Source of the DNA: Clostridia bacterium
GTDB lineage: Bacteria; Bacillota; Clostridia; Christensenellales; Aristaeellaceae
NCBI GenBank assembly: GCA_017549335.1
Contig: JAFYVB010000038.1
Location: forward strand, 1-64,000
Length of the DNA: 64,000 nt
Direction: 5' to 3'
The notes under the pieces were generated by a model, which did no database searches, was not told the DNA's origin, and was given only the letters and a program-made list of their open reading frames with translations. This document shows, in pieces, positions 26,438-35,459 of this stretch (within the stretch, counting starts at the first letter, position 1; each line of letters begins with the position of its first letter). Position numbers and translations under genes: made by a program.

Positions 26438-26788
26438 TTACACCGCCGGAGCCAGTCTGCTCAGTGCGACGGGGTTGATGCAGTAGCCCTGACGGTACAC
26501 CGTCGTGATCAGGTCATTGCCCATCTTGGCGCGAAGACGCTGGATGTGCACGTCCACCGTACGGGTGGCATAGGCGGCAGCACTGCCCCATGCCGTGCAC
26601 AAAAGCTCTCCGCGGCTGACCGCGCGCACGGGCATACCCTGCTTGCAGGCGCTCAGTGCGCTTTGCAGCAGTTTTTCGAAAAGAAGATATTCCTGTTGCG
26701 TCAGCCGATGCTCCTTTCCCCAAAGGGATACGCGGAACTCTGCGGGATTTAAAGCGATACTATACACGGGATTGAAAGAATACAGCAT
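26438..26788 (-). CDS. Winged-helix (OmpR-type) DNA-binding protein without receiver
   Basis: A 116-residue protein containing only the transcriptional regulatory C-terminal domain: LTQQEYLLFEKLLQSAL, RGELLCTAWGS, RTVDVHIQRLRAKMG and TTVYRQGYCI are the usual OmpR/PhoB landmarks. There is no receiver domain and no adjacent kinase. The start at 26788 follows GGAGGTGG. A hydrophobic short N-terminus (about residues 1-18) precedes the winged helix. It may be an orphan regulator whose activity is set by abundance or by a partner protein. Confidence 0.8.
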   Translation of the reverse strand: MLYSFNPVYSIALNPAEFRVSLWGKEHRLTQQEYLLFEKLLQSALSACKQGMPVRAVSRGELLCTAWGSAAAYATRTVDVHIQRLRAKMGNDLITTVYRQGYCINPVALSRLAPAV

Positions 26789-26885
26789 TTTTACCACCTC
26801 CAACCATTAAACGAAACAAATGAAGAATTTATTGCATCGCTTCATGAAAAATTCACAATTTTTATTTATGCGGTGTGTATTTCAG

Positions 26886-26915
26886 GCATATTCGGCCCGG
26901 TGGGTGTGCATACTA
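26886..26915 (+). promoter_or_regulatory. Forespore-type (sigma-G/F) promoter
   Basis: GCATA (26886-26890), 18-bp spacer, CATACTA (26909-26915), a full match to the sigma-G pattern GYATA-N17/18-CATAMTA. It lies 37 bases before the rsfA-like start codon. Confidence 0.6.
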
Positions 26916-26951
26916 TGTGGAGTAAGGATGCAAGCAATGGAGGAATGCTCT

Positions 26952-27740
26952 ATGGAAAAGACCGTGCTGAAGCCTTCGCGTGCCGGTTGGCGCGAGGATG
27001 AAATTGATCGGCTGTGGGAGGAGATCCGTCGTGCAAACGAAAACGGACAGCCGCTGCGCAGCGTTTTTGAGGAAATGGGCGATCAGCTTGGCCGCAAGCC
27101 CAACAGCGTGCGCAATTATTATTATATGCGGCTGCGTGCGCAGGATCATGGTGCCATGCGCCGCGCCGAGCCCTTTGCGGTATTTACCGAGGAGGAGGTG
27201 CGTTTGCTTGTGCGCAGCGTACTCAAGGCGCGAGGGGCGGGCAGATCTGTACGTGCGGCGGTAATGGAACTGGCGGACGGCGATCATGCGCTGATGCTGC
27301 GGTATCAGAATAAATATCGCTCGGTCATCAAAAAGCGTCCTGAATTGGTGGAAGAGATTGTGCGCGAAATGAAAAATGAGGGCATTCCCTGTTTTAACCC
27401 GCTTCAGAATGCCCTTGTCAGCGCAGACGAACTGCATACGCAGATCACGGAGCGCGTACAGGCACTGGGAGATCCGGATATATTGAAAATGCTTTCGGGG
27501 ATCGATGCGCTGCTTCTTCGTGCCCAGGACAGCGATCCCAAAGCCCACGGCGACAGGCTGCGCGTGCAGCTGGATATTGCGCTGATGCGCTATGAAAATC
27601 TGGCGCGTGCGGCAGGGGATATGCTATTGATGTGCAAGGAGTATTTAGGACAGGAAGAGGACGTGCGAACGGCAGTCATGCCGGCGTTTGTTTCAACGCT
27701 GTCGCATCATATCTCTGCTGTGGAAAATGCAATGCAATAA
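26952..27740 (+). CDS. RsfA-like Myb/SANT-domain sporulation regulator
   Basis: A 262-residue protein. Residues 1-60 form a Myb/SANT-like DNA-binding region (GWREDEIDRLWEEIRRANEN then GRKPNSVRNYYYMRL), as in the prespore regulator RsfA. A second SANT-like stretch follows (FTEEEVRLLVRSVLKAR). The remainder is helical. The ATG at 26952 is chosen for the GGAGG site eight bases upstream. A forespore-type promoter precedes it and spoIVB follows on the same strand, both supporting a late forespore role. Confidence 0.7.
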   Translation: MEKTVLKPSRAGWREDEIDRLWEEIRRANENGQPLRSVFEEMGDQLGRKPNSVRNYYYMRLRAQDHGAMRRAEPFAVFTEEEVRLLVRSVLKARGAGRSVRAAVMELADGDHALMLRYQNKYRSVIKKRPELVEEIVREMKNEGIPCFNPLQNALVSADELHTQITERVQALGDPDILKMLSGIDALLLRAQDSDPKAHGDRLRVQLDIALMRYENLARAAGDMLLMCKEYLGQEEDVRTAVMPAFVSTLSHHISAVENAMQ

Positions 27741-27744
27741 TACC

Positions 27745-27772
27745 AAAACGCCGCCGAGTGCGGTGTTTTTTC
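27745..27772 (+). terminator. Terminator after the rsfA-like gene
   Basis: Stem AACGCCGC/GCGGTGTT with a CGAGT loop and a T-run, separating the gene from spoIVB. Confidence 0.75.
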
Positions 27773-27786
27773 GTCAATTTTTGCCG

Positions 27787-27817
27787 TGAATGCGCTTTTT
27801 CCTTCGTGCGCAAACTG
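27787..27817 (+). promoter_or_regulatory. Possible forespore promoter of spoIVB
   Basis: TGAATG (27787-27792), 18 bp, CAAACTG (27811-27817), a partial match to the sigma-G pattern, 22 bases before the spoIVB start. Confidence 0.4.
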
Positions 27818-27839
27818 CTTGCGAACGGAGGGAAAGAGA

Positions 27840-28946
27840 ATGAAAAAACGAAAACGCGCCGGAAGATATTTTTCGGCGCTGGCAGTGGCCGTATTAACGG
27901 CAGTGTTATGGGCCGTGCCCATCCACAGCGCGGCGAATGCATCCTCTTCATTGGATGAAACGCTTTCGGGCGGCACGCGCTACGCCGTATCCCTTGACCT
28001 AAGGCGGTTGTTTGGCAGCTCGGACAGCGATTTTAAGGGCGAGATTCTGATCCCCGGGGGACAGGCGGTGGGCGTGGCGATTCATACAAAGGGCGTATTG
28101 GTGGTAGGCATGAGCGACGGCGCAGGTATGCAGGCGGGGCTGCGGGCGGGAGATATTCTTTTGAGCGTCAACGGACGCCCGCTGAAAAGCGCGGATATCC
28201 TCACCGAAACGGTGGAGGCTGCAGGCGGTCAGCCGCTGTCCATTTTGCTGGAGCGCGACGGCAAACAGCAAACGGTGCTGGCTTCGCCTGTCTTTGATGA
28301 AAGCAGCCAACGCTATCGGCTGGGCGTATGGGTGCGCGACAGCACGGCAGGCGTGGGCACGCTGACCTTCTATGATCCCCGGACGCACAATTACGGCGCG
28401 CTGGGACACGCCATCATCGATGCCGATACGGGGCTGATGCTGGCAGTGGAGGAAGGCAGGCTGATGCAGGCCGAGGTGGTGGACGTGCGCCGCGGCGAGC
28501 GCGGCATGCCGGGAGAATTAAAGGGCTCTTTCCTGCGGGAGCAGGTGCGCCTTGGCAGCGTTGTGAAAAACAGCGCGGAAGGCATCTACGGTCATATGGA
28601 CGAAGCGGTGCATAACGCACTGTATCCCAACGGTCTGCCGGTGGGCTCCCAATATGAGGTGCATACCGGCAAAGCCACCATCCTTTCCACCGTGGGCGGC
28701 AGCGAAACGGTGGAGTATGAGGTGGAGATCACCCAGGTTTCCCGGGGCAGCGCGCAAAAATCCATGATCCTGCGGGTCACCGATGAACGCCTGATCCAAA
28801 AAACCGGCGGTATCGTGCAGGGTATGAGCGGCAGTCCGATTATTCAGGACGGCAAGATCATCGGCGCCGTCACCCACGTTTTTGTCAACGAACCCACCAA
28901 AGGCTACGGGATCTTCATCGAAAATATGCTGAATGCTGCAGGGTAA
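27840..28946 (+). CDS. spoIVB: SpoIVB serine peptidase
   Basis: A 368-residue secreted protease of family S55. It has an N-terminal membrane segment (about residues 10-30), a PDZ domain (about 85-165: GMQAGLRAGDILLSVNGRPL) and the peptidase domain with the GMSGSP active-site motif (S330) and GHAIIDADTG upstream. SpoIVB is secreted from the forespore, where it cleaves SpoIVFA to trigger sigma-K activation. The ATG at 27840 follows GGAGGGAAAGAGA. Gene length is slightly below the Bacillus protein. Confidence 0.93.
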   Translation: MKKRKRAGRYFSALAVAVLTAVLWAVPIHSAANASSSLDETLSGGTRYAVSLDLRRLFGSSDSDFKGEILIPGGQAVGVAIHTKGVLVVGMSDGAGMQAGLRAGDILLSVNGRPLKSADILTETVEAAGGQPLSILLERDGKQQTVLASPVFDESSQRYRLGVWVRDSTAGVGTLTFYDPRTHNYGALGHAIIDADTGLMLAVEEGRLMQAEVVDVRRGERGMPGELKGSFLREQVRLGSVVKNSAEGIYGHMDEAVHNALYPNGLPVGSQYEVHTGKATILSTVGGSETVEYEVEITQVSRGSAQKSMILRVTDERLIQKTGGIVQGMSGSPIIQDGKIIGAVTHVFVNEPTKGYGIFIENMLNAAG

Positions 28947-28949
28947 AAG

Positions 28950-28979
28950 AAAGCCAAGGGCGTTTTGCCCTTGGCTTTT
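28950..28979. terminator. Terminator after spoIVB
   Basis: AAAGCCAAGGGC pairs with GCCCTTGGCTTT around TTTT, followed by T. It lies between spoIVB (+) and the convergent glycosyltransferase gene (-). Confidence 0.85.
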
Positions 28980-28995
28980 GCGTGTGCACAGCGAT

Positions 28996-29889
28996 TTATC
29001 CTCCGTTCCGAAAAGCATCCAGACGATCCAGCAGAGCATCCGATATCCCTGTTTGCACTTTCCGGACGAACAGTTTTTGCGAGGAGATGATTTCGTGATA
29101 TGCGGATTCGTCAAGAATTTTTACCGTAGTGTTTTTTTGCGGCTGATACTTCAAAAAGTGAATACACGCCATGGCTTCAAAGGAAAGAGGGGAGGCATGG
29201 AAATGGGTAGGGGCATACTCAGGATAAGGGGGAGTATTGTACAAAATGGTGGGGATCACCATTTCATCCGGGGCGTGAGAGAATCGAAAGTAACGGCGAA
29301 TGACAGGGTGCCGATCATAGACGGACAACAAATGCAGGACGCTTTCCTTTGTCAGCGCATGCCACTGCGAAGCGTGGCAGACTGTCCATTTTTCACCGTT
29401 TACGGTGAGATAGGGCTTTTTCCGGATTCCGAGGATGGAGAGAGCTTTTCGAATACTGCGCGTCAGCAATTTATTGGGAATTTTATGGAACCAATAGCCG
29501 CGGCAGCGAGGGGGAGTGCAGGGATACATAAGAATAGAATCTTCGTGCTGCTGTAACAGTGTGTCACAGATAGTCTGATTGCTTTGGATGGGATAATCTT
29601 CGCCCGAGAGGGTAATGAACCATTGATAAGTGCCTTTGGACAGCGCATAACGATAAAGATGGATCATGGCGTCAGACAAAGAGATATCGCCCCAATAGGC
29701 CTTGATGCGGTTCGGAAGGATAAACAGACGGCTGTGCTGCAAAGAATAGGTAGGAAAGCAAAAATCTTCAAGGTGTGATTTGGCGTCCACATGGACAAAA
29801 ATATCAAACCTGCAGTCATCCAACGCATGAATGAGCCGTTTTAAAATCAAAGGACTTTTGTTGGTCAGGATCAATATTGCAGCTTTCAT
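28996..29889 (-). CDS. GT14-type glycosyltransferase (core-2/I-branching-like)
   Basis: A 297-residue protein starting MKAAILILTNKSPLILKRL, with FDIFVHVDAK, YQWFITLSGEDYPIQ and FRFSHAPDEMVIPTIL, the landmarks of bacterial GT14 family enzymes related to beta-1,6-N-acetylglucosaminyltransferases. It likely adds a sugar to a surface polysaccharide. The start at 29889 follows a GGGAGAAAA site; the longer frame is unsupported. Codon and base use are AT-richer than flanking genes, and no other glycan gene is adjacent, suggesting acquisition by transfer. Confidence 0.8.
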   Translation of the reverse strand: MKAAILILTNKSPLILKRLIHALDDCRFDIFVHVDAKSHLEDFCFPTYSLQHSRLFILPNRIKAYWGDISLSDAMIHLYRYALSKGTYQWFITLSGEDYPIQSNQTICDTLLQQHEDSILMYPCTPPRCRGYWFHKIPNKLLTRSIRKALSILGIRKKPYLTVNGEKWTVCHASQWHALTKESVLHLLSVYDRHPVIRRYFRFSHAPDEMVIPTILYNTPPYPEYAPTHFHASPLSFEAMACIHFLKYQPQKNTTVKILDESAYHEIISSQKLFVRKVQTGISDALLDRLDAFRNGG

Positions 29890-30070
29890 TTTTTTCTCCC
29901 GAATGAAATAGATTACAGAACAGCTTTTCGGCATCGTTTGCATACTCTTTATCTGAAATTGATTATACACCTGAATGGATCAAAAAGCAATATTGACGGA
30001 GGCCTGCGGTTTTATGCCGACGCAGAAGTTGTACAGAAACACTTGTGTGCTGTCCTTTTTGCAATTTCTA

Positions 30071-30079
30071 TGCTATAAT
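30071..30079 (+). promoter_or_regulatory. Extended -10 promoter of the ygjV-like gene
   Basis: TGCTATAAT gives a TGn extended -10; the -35 region (TGTCCT near 30051) is weak. Confidence 0.5.
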
Positions 30080-30116
30080 GAATCGAAAAACGGAATTATG
30101 GAGCAGGTGACTTGCA

Positions 30117-30629
30117 ATGACGGTTATTGTCGCAAATATCATCGATTTTATTGCGGCCTTTATTCAGGTAGGCTCGGGAGCCATCAAACAAAAGGCAAAA
30201 ATACTGGTGGTGCAGATCGTTCAGCTGCTGCTTCAGGCGGTGAGCATGCTGCTGCTGGGCGGCGTAACAGGGGCTGTGAGCAATGTGCTTTCCTGCTGGC
30301 GAAACTACCTTTGCTATAAGGAAAAACTGAATGCAGTCTGGAAATTTATCCTTATCGCGGCATCGGTCGTCATGACGGTTCTACTCAATGATCAGGGACT
30401 GCTGGGGATCATTCCTGCTGCGGTATGCGCTGTATACATCATTTTTATGGATGTGAAGGATGCTGTCAAATTCAAGCTCCTTGTAATGCTGTCCTTCCTT
30501 CCGTGGCTGGTTTATCACTTTGCCATTAAGGCCTATGTGGGCGCGGCTGTGGATGCGGCGTCGGTGATCACCAACGGGATTACCCTTTTTGTGATGCTGA
30601 AGGAAAGAACGGCAAGGGGAAAATCGTAA
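30117..30629 (+). CDS. YgjV family inner membrane protein
   Basis: A 170-residue protein with about five or six hydrophobic segments and the small soluble loop LSCWRNYLCYKEK (about residues 60-72), which resembles the YgjV (Imp-YgjV) family. The family function is not established; a transport or membrane-maintenance role is only a guess. It is monocistronic, with its own promoter and a terminator downstream. Confidence 0.7.
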   Translation: MTVIVANIIDFIAAFIQVGSGAIKQKAKILVVQIVQLLLQAVSMLLLGGVTGAVSNVLSCWRNYLCYKEKLNAVWKFILIAASVVMTVLLNDQGLLGIIPAAVCAVYIIFMDVKDAVKFKLLVMLSFLPWLVYHFAIKAYVGAAVDAASVITNGITLFVMLKERTARGKS

Positions 30630-30713
30630 TACCCCGAAGATATACAAAATAGCTGTGAGCGGGGGAGAGCCCTTTGACCAACCGTTTGCGGGACAGCCGG
30701 AGTAAGAATGAAT

Positions 30714-30752
30714 AAAGAATCGGCAGAGGTAAAGACCTCTGCCGATTCTTTG
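30714..30752. terminator. Bidirectional terminator
   Basis: AAAGAATCGGCAGAGGT pairs with ACCTCTGCCGATTCTTT around AAAG, 85 bp after the ygjV-like gene and immediately after the 23-residue peptide on the other strand. Confidence 0.85.
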
Positions 30753-30755
30753 TGT

Positions 30756-30827
30756 TTATGCGGTAATAAGCAGATACAGATAGAATAGAGCGATTACAAC
30801 AACAACGACGAGCGCGGCTATTTTCAT
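30756..30827 (-). CDS. 23-residue hydrophobic membrane peptide
   Basis: A very short frame, MKIAALVVVVVIALFYLYLL plus ITA, entirely one predicted transmembrane helix after a single lysine. It is supported by a GGAGG ribosome site and by an ATGA overlap with the stop codon of the DUF4230 gene upstream, which implies translational coupling, and by a terminator that starts immediately after its stop. It may be a small regulatory or anchoring subunit of the DUF4230 protein. Nothing else about its function can be said. Confidence 0.6.
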   Translation of the reverse strand: MKIAALVVVVVIALFYLYLLITA

Positions 30828-31489
30828 TCCTGAACCTCCGTTTCGTTCCAAATGATCGAGTAATCAGCAAATGCTTCATTGCTGAAAATAAAAGCTTGGA
30901 TCAACACTTTCGCATTATTCGCAGCTTCGCTGAGCAGGCCATTATTTTTGGATTGTTCAACGGCTTCTGCTTCCATTAACAGACGGGATTCACGAATATC
31001 TTCAAGCTTTAGCGGTGTAAATATATTGCGGGATTCATCGTAAATTTCGAGGCTGTCTTCATCGACTGAAACACTTGTTATATATGTGGGCGGGAGAGTG
31101 ATGGTTATGGTTTTGTCAGTATGGTTAATGAAATGAGCGACGTCCTTAAAGTTGATGCCGGCTTTGATGACACCGTCATAACTGAAAATGTACTTGCTTT
31201 GAGTGAAAGGAATGGTCAGTCCCCAAAGCTCACGGGAGTCGGAAATGACTTGGACATTGGAAAAATAAGCAGCTTGTGTGGAAAGTTCGCCGATATTCTC
31301 CATTCGCAGATCAATGATACGGCTTTTTCGCGTGCTGGCAGTATGCGTACCAATAACGAATACGAGGAGAAGAATAAATGCTGCAAAAATGCAGAATGTG
31401 ATGTACGTAGTACGTTTGTCGCGAAAAATGAATTTTTTAATTGATGAAAAAAATGACGATCGTTCATGTTTGCGTGTGGAGACAGCCAT
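30824..31489 (-). CDS. DUF4230-domain membrane-anchored protein
   Basis: A 221-residue protein. A basic N-terminus (about residues 1-25) leads into a transmembrane segment (FCIFAAFILLLVFVIG), followed by an extracytoplasmic DUF4230 domain with the typical MENIGELSTQAAYFSNVQ start, and a helical C-terminus. The start at 31489 is chosen because an AGGTG site lies just upstream; the longer frame to 31741 overlaps the divergent RHH gene. The family role is unknown. The gene is AT-rich compared with its surroundings. Confidence 0.75.
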   Translation of the reverse strand: MAVSTRKHERSSFFSSIKKFIFRDKRTTYITFCIFAAFILLLVFVIGTHTASTRKSRIIDLRMENIGELSTQAAYFSNVQVISDSRELWGLTIPFTQSKYIFSYDGVIKAGINFKDVAHFINHTDKTITITLPPTYITSVSVDEDSLEIYDESRNIFTPLKLEDIRESRLLMEAEAVEQSKNNGLLSEAANNAKVLIQAFIFSNEAFADYSIIWNETEVQE

Positions 31490-31588
31490 GCTCTGCACCT
31501 CTTTATGTATTCTTAAATAGATGTTGAATTTAGAATATATTAAATCATACAGTAAAAGAATACAATAGTCAAGAGGGAGGGTGGCCAG

Positions 31589-31756
31589 ATGTCGAAATTT
31601 GTTGTAAAGAAGCCTGAAAAAGAAGTTATTTCCATGCGTATTCCGTCGGAATTGCTTAAAAAGCTGGATATGATGGCAGCAGAAGCCGACATCAGCCGAA
31701 ATGAGCTTATTAATCAGATGATCGTGTATGCGATGGAGCATATGGACGAAGATTAA
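31589..31756 (+). CDS. Small ribbon-helix-helix DNA-binding protein
   Basis: A 55-residue protein: a short basic lead, the beta strand KEVISMRIPSELLKKLD, then two helices (AAEADISRNELINQMIVYAM). This is the MetJ/Arc-type ribbon-helix-helix fold. An AGGGAGG ribosome site lies upstream. It points away from the DUF4230 gene across about 100 bp and may regulate that divergent unit. No toxin gene is next to it, so an antitoxin role is not indicated. Confidence 0.75.
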   Translation: MSKFVVKKPEKEVISMRIPSELLKKLDMMAAEADISRNELINQMIVYAMEHMDED

Positions 31757-31773
31757 ACGTATATTTTCAATAA

Positions 31774-31804
31774 AAAACAGCCTCCGAAAACCGGAGGCTG
31801 TTTT
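31774..31804. terminator. Terminator between RHH gene and ABC importer
   Basis: AAAACAGCCTCCG pairs with CGGAGGCTGTTTT around an AAAAC loop; T/A runs on both strands make it bidirectional. Confidence 0.85.
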
Positions 31805-31813
31805 GATGTGCGA

Positions 31814-32761
31814 TTATCTCGAACCCTTGTCGTAGGGGATACCCTCGGCCTTGGGAGCCAGAGAGTTCTTACTGGTGAGCGCCAGCACGATCAGGGAGAT
31901 AATGTAGGGCAGCATGTTGTACACGGTGCTGGGCAGGTTCAGGTTTTTGAGGATATCAAAACCGGTATATACGTTACCCAGAGCGCGGAAGAAGCCGAAC
32001 AGCAGCGCCGCAAGGGCGATCTTGAGGGGCTTCCACTGACCGAAGATCATAACGGCCAGTGCCAGGAAGCCGAAGCCGGCTACGCCGTTTTCAAACTTCC
32101 AGCTGCTCACGCCCGCGGTGATGTACACGATACCGCCGATACCGCCCAGGATGCCGGAGATCAGCACGCCCGCATAGCGCATCTTGTACACGTTGATACC
32201 TACGCTGTCAGCCGCCTGAGGATGTTCACCGCAGGCACGCAGACGCAGACCGAAGCGCAGCTTGTACAGGATGATGTAGGACAGTACCAGCGCGATGAGC
32301 GCAAAGAGCATGAACCAGTTGAACTCGAAGGTGCCAAAGCGCACGATGAAGGTATCGCGGGCGCGGGTGTAGATGATGTCGGAGGATACGTCGCTGCCGC
32401 CGGAAGCCGCGGTGTTCATAGCCTTAACGGCTACGGTGGCGGCGGCGGTGGCCAGCATATTCATGGCAGTACCGGTGATGGTCTGGTCCGCCTTGAAATT
32501 GATGGCGGCAACCGCCAGCAGCAGCGAGAAGATCATACCGGACAGCGCGCTGGCGATGAGGGTGGCGAGAACCATGACAGGAGCGCCGCCGAACTCGACG
32601 GGCAGGAACTTCATGACCAGAGCGCCGCCCAGAGCACCGATAACCATGATGCCTTCAAGACCGATGTTGATAACGCCGCTGCGTTCGGAGAAGCAGCCGC
32701 CCAGAGCAACCAGCATCAGAACGGAAGCGAACAGAAGGGTGTATTGCGTAAGCAGAATCAT
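31814..32761 (-). CDS. BMP-family nucleoside ABC importer, permease 2
   Basis: A 315-residue membrane protein of the branched-chain/ribose permease family, closest in pattern to the NupQ (YufQ)-type guanosine importer permease. The SERSGVINIGLEGIMVIGAL stretch near residue 27 is typical. Its ATG overlaps the stop of the first permease (ATGA), so the two are made together. Last gene of the importer operon, followed by a terminator. Confidence 0.88.
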   Translation of the reverse strand: MILLTQYTLLFASVLMLVALGGCFSERSGVINIGLEGIMVIGALGGALVMKFLPVEFGGAPVMVLATLIASALSGMIFSLLLAVAAINFKADQTITGTAMNMLATAAATVAVKAMNTAASGGSDVSSDIIYTRARDTFIVRFGTFEFNWFMLFALIALVLSYIILYKLRFGLRLRACGEHPQAADSVGINVYKMRYAGVLISGILGGIGGIVYITAGVSSWKFENGVAGFGFLALAVMIFGQWKPLKIALAALLFGFFRALGNVYTGFDILKNLNLPSTVYNMLPYIISLIVLALTSKNSLAPKAEGIPYDKGSR

Positions 32762-33903
32762 GACGGGCGTCCTCCCTTCTTAACCTGAGCCTTGGCAGCA
32801 GCCGCTTCATCACGCTTGCGCAGATAGTTCTGCATGGTCAGACGGAAGAAGCCTACGAAGGCGCACAGGAAGATGATCAGGCTGGAGATCAGGCTGGAGA
32901 TCTGAGCACAGTAGACGCTCAGGTCCACGTTGCCGCCGCCCAGCGTGATGTGCTGGATGAAGTAAGCAGCCAGAATGGAGCCGATGGGGCTCAGACCGCC
33001 CAGGAAGGCAACGGCGATGCCGTTGAAGCCCATGGCAGGAACGGAGGAGATGGTGGTTTCCCATTCTTCAATACCTGTGAGGTACAGCAGGGAAGCACCC
33101 ATACCGGCCAGTGCACCCGCGATCATCATGGTGAGGATGATGTTGCGGTTTTCCTTCATGCCGCAGTACTTGGCGGCGTGATAGTTATAGCCGGTGGCCT
33201 TCAGTTCGTAGCCGAACTTGGTCTTGTTGAGGATAACCCATACGACGATAGCCATGATGATGGCGATCGGGATGGCGATGGTAACGCTCTTTTCGTTATT
33301 GAACAGCTTCTGCAGACCCATCTGAGGCAGCAGCGCGGTGGGGCTGTTGCCGCGGATCTGGATGGTGTAGGGGCTCATGGGGTTTTTGATACCCGGCAGG
33401 CTCAGCACCGTGTTGGTTACGTAGAGCATGATCCAGTTGAGCATGATGCCCGAGATAACCACGTTTACGTTGCGGAAGGTTTTCAGAGCGCCGCTGATAG
33501 CGCCAAGCAGAGCACCGGCAGCCATGGCAGCCATCATGCAGGCCCACCAGGGCATCTTCAGGTACAGGGCGCAGAACAGCGTCGCGCAGGCACCGGCAAC
33601 ATACTGACCGGCAGCGCCGATGTTGAACATACCTACCTTATAGGCAAACAGTACGGACAGCGAGCACATCAGCAGGGGCGCGGTGCGCACCAGAGTCTGT
33701 CCCAGATACTTCAGTCGCTGATTTACACGGGAGAAACGGAAGAAGTTCTTCAGGATGGCAATGATGGCTTCGAAAGCGCCGGAGGGCTCGATGATCAGCA
33801 GAACAACGAAACCGATCAGCAGACCGCCCAGAATGCACAGCAGGGATGCAAGGAGCATCTGCACGCCTTCGTTACGAAGCGGAGAAAATCTTTTCTTATT
33901 CAT
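32758..33903 (-). CDS. BMP-family nucleoside ABC importer, permease 1
   Basis: A 381-residue membrane protein of the NupP (YufP)-like branch. It contains [19 protein letters not shown] (about residues 82-100), the family landmark, and about ten transmembrane segments. It pairs with the second permease downstream and takes energy from the dual-ATPase upstream, whose stop codon overlaps its ATG (TAATG). Confidence 0.88.
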   Translation of the reverse strand: MNKKRFSPLRNEGVQMLLASLLCILGGLLIGFVVLLIIEPSGAFEAIIAILKNFFRFSRVNQRLKYLGQTLVRTAPLLMCSLSVLFAYKVGMFNIGAAGQYVAGACATLFCALYLKMPWWACMMAAMAAGALLGAISGALKTFRNVNVVISGIMLNWIMLYVTNTVLSLPGIKNPMSPYTIQIRGNSPTALLPQMGLQKLFNNEKSVTIAIPIAIIMAIVVWVILNKTKFGYELKATGYNYHAAKYCGMKENRNIILTMMIAGALAGMGASLLYLTGIEEWETTISSVPAMGFNGIAVAFLGGLSPIGSILAAYFIQHITLGGGNVDLSVYCAQISSLISSLIIFLCAFVGFFRLTMQNYLRKRDEAAAAKAQVKKGGRPS

Positions 33904-35438
33904 TACTGTTTCACCGCCTCTCGCTTAGCGCCGGCCATGTACAGACCCAGCTCTTCAACAGTAACCTGCTTGGGATCAAATTCGCCTACGATCTCACCTT
34001 CGTACATGACGAGGATGCGGTCGGAAACGTTCATAACTTCGTCCAGCTCAAGGCTGACCAGCAAAACGGCCTTGCCGGCATCGCGCTGAGCGACGATCTG
34101 CTTGTGGATGTATTCGATGGCGCCTACGTCCAGACCGCGGGTGGGCTGAACGGCTACCAGCAGCTCGGGATTCTTATCGATCTCGCGGGCGATGATGGCC
34201 TTCTGCTGGTTGCCGCCCGACATACTGCGGGCGATGGTGATGGCGCCTTGACCGGAGCGTACGTCGTACTGCTCGATCAGCTTATCGGCGTAAGCGCGGA
34301 TCTCGCGGCGCTTGAGGAAGCCCATCTTGTTGGTGAAGCGGGGCTCAAAGTAGCGCTGCAGCACCATGTTGTCTTCCAGCGGATAGTCAAGCACCAGACC
34401 GTGCTTATGGCGGTCTTCGGGAATGTGACTCATAACGCCGGCACGCTGACGGATGGGAGCCTTGGTGATATTCTGACCGCACAGGGTGATGCTGCCGCTC
34501 TTGAGGGGCGCAAGACCGGTGATGCCGTAAACCAGCTCGCTCTGACCGTTGCCATCGATACCGGCGATACAAACGATCTCGCCGCGGCGGACGGAGAAGG
34601 ATACGTTGCGGACGGCGTCCTTGCTGTGCTCGTTGGAGGCAACGGACATCTGCTCAACACGCAGGATCTCTTCGCCGGGAACGGATTCTTCCTTATCGAC
34701 GGCGAACTTAACGTCGCGGCCTACCATCATGCGGGAAAGCTCGGCCTTGGTGGTATCCTTGATGTCCACGGTGCCGATGTACTTGCCCTTGCGCAGAACG
34801 CTGCAGCGGTCGGCGACGGCCATGATTTCGTTGAGCTTATGGGAGATGAAGAGGATGGACTTGCCTTCGGCGGCAAGATTTTTCATGATCTGCATCAGCT
34901 CTTCGATTTCCTGGGGCGTGAGAACGGCGGTGGGTTCGTCAAAAATCAGGATGTCGTTTTCACGGTAGAGCATCTTGAGGATTTCGGTGCGCTGCTGCAT
35001 ACCTACGGTGATGTCGGAGATCAGCGCATCGGGATTGACGTGCAGGCCCCACTTCTTGGACATTTCCATGATCTTTTCCCGCGCCTGCTTCTTCTGCAGG
35101 AAGGTCAGGCGGTTGACGGGCTCAACACCCATGATGATGTTGTCAAGAACGGTGAAGCACTCCACCAGCTTGAAATGCTGATGCACCATGCCGATACCCA
35201 GATCATTGGCGTCATTGGGATTTTTGATCTTCGCATTCTTGCCGTTGATGCGGATCTCACCCTCTTCGGGCGTGTACAGACCGAAAAGCACGCTCATCAG
35301 CGTGGATTTGCCGGCGCCGTTTTCGCCCAGCAAAGCGTGGATTTCACCCTTCTTCAGCTGCAGGGTGATATCGTCGTTTGCAATGATACCGGGGAAGCGT
35401 TTGGTGATGTGCAGCATTTCTACTGCATACTGTTCCAA
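33903..35438 (-). CDS. BMP-family nucleoside ABC importer, dual ATPase
   Basis: A 511-residue protein with two fused ABC domains. The first has Walker [15 protein letters not shown] (about residues 38-51) and a Walker [14 protein letters not shown]; its signature loop is degenerate ([13 protein letters not shown]). The second shows a Walker A-like [14 protein letters not shown] and the signature [10 protein letters not shown]. This is the NupO/RbsA-like design in which one half is partly degenerate. It starts at TTG (35438) behind AAGGAGG. It serves the two permeases that follow. Confidence 0.9.
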   Translation of the reverse strand: MEQYAVEMLHITKRFPGIIANDDITLQLKKGEIHALLGENGAGKSTLMSVLFGLYTPEEGEIRINGKNAKIKNPNDANDLGIGMVHQHFKLVECFTVLDNIIMGVEPVNRLTFLQKKQAREKIMEMSKKWGLHVNPDALISDITVGMQQRTEILKMLYRENDILIFDEPTAVLTPQEIEELMQIMKNLAAEGKSILFISHKLNEIMAVADRCSVLRKGKYIGTVDIKDTTKAELSRMMVGRDVKFAVDKEESVPGEEILRVEQMSVASNEHSKDAVRNVSFSVRRGEIVCIAGIDGNGQSELVYGITGLAPLKSGSITLCGQNITKAPIRQRAGVMSHIPEDRHKHGLVLDYPLEDNMVLQRYFEPRFTNKMGFLKRREIRAYADKLIEQYDVRSGQGAITIARSMSGGNQQKAIIAREIDKNPELLVAVQPTRGLDVGAIEYIHKQIVAQRDAGKAVLLVSLELDEVMNVSDRILVMYEGEIVGEFDPKQVTVEELGLYMAGAKREAVKQ

Positions 35439-35459
35439 TTTGCAAACCTCCTTTTTGTG

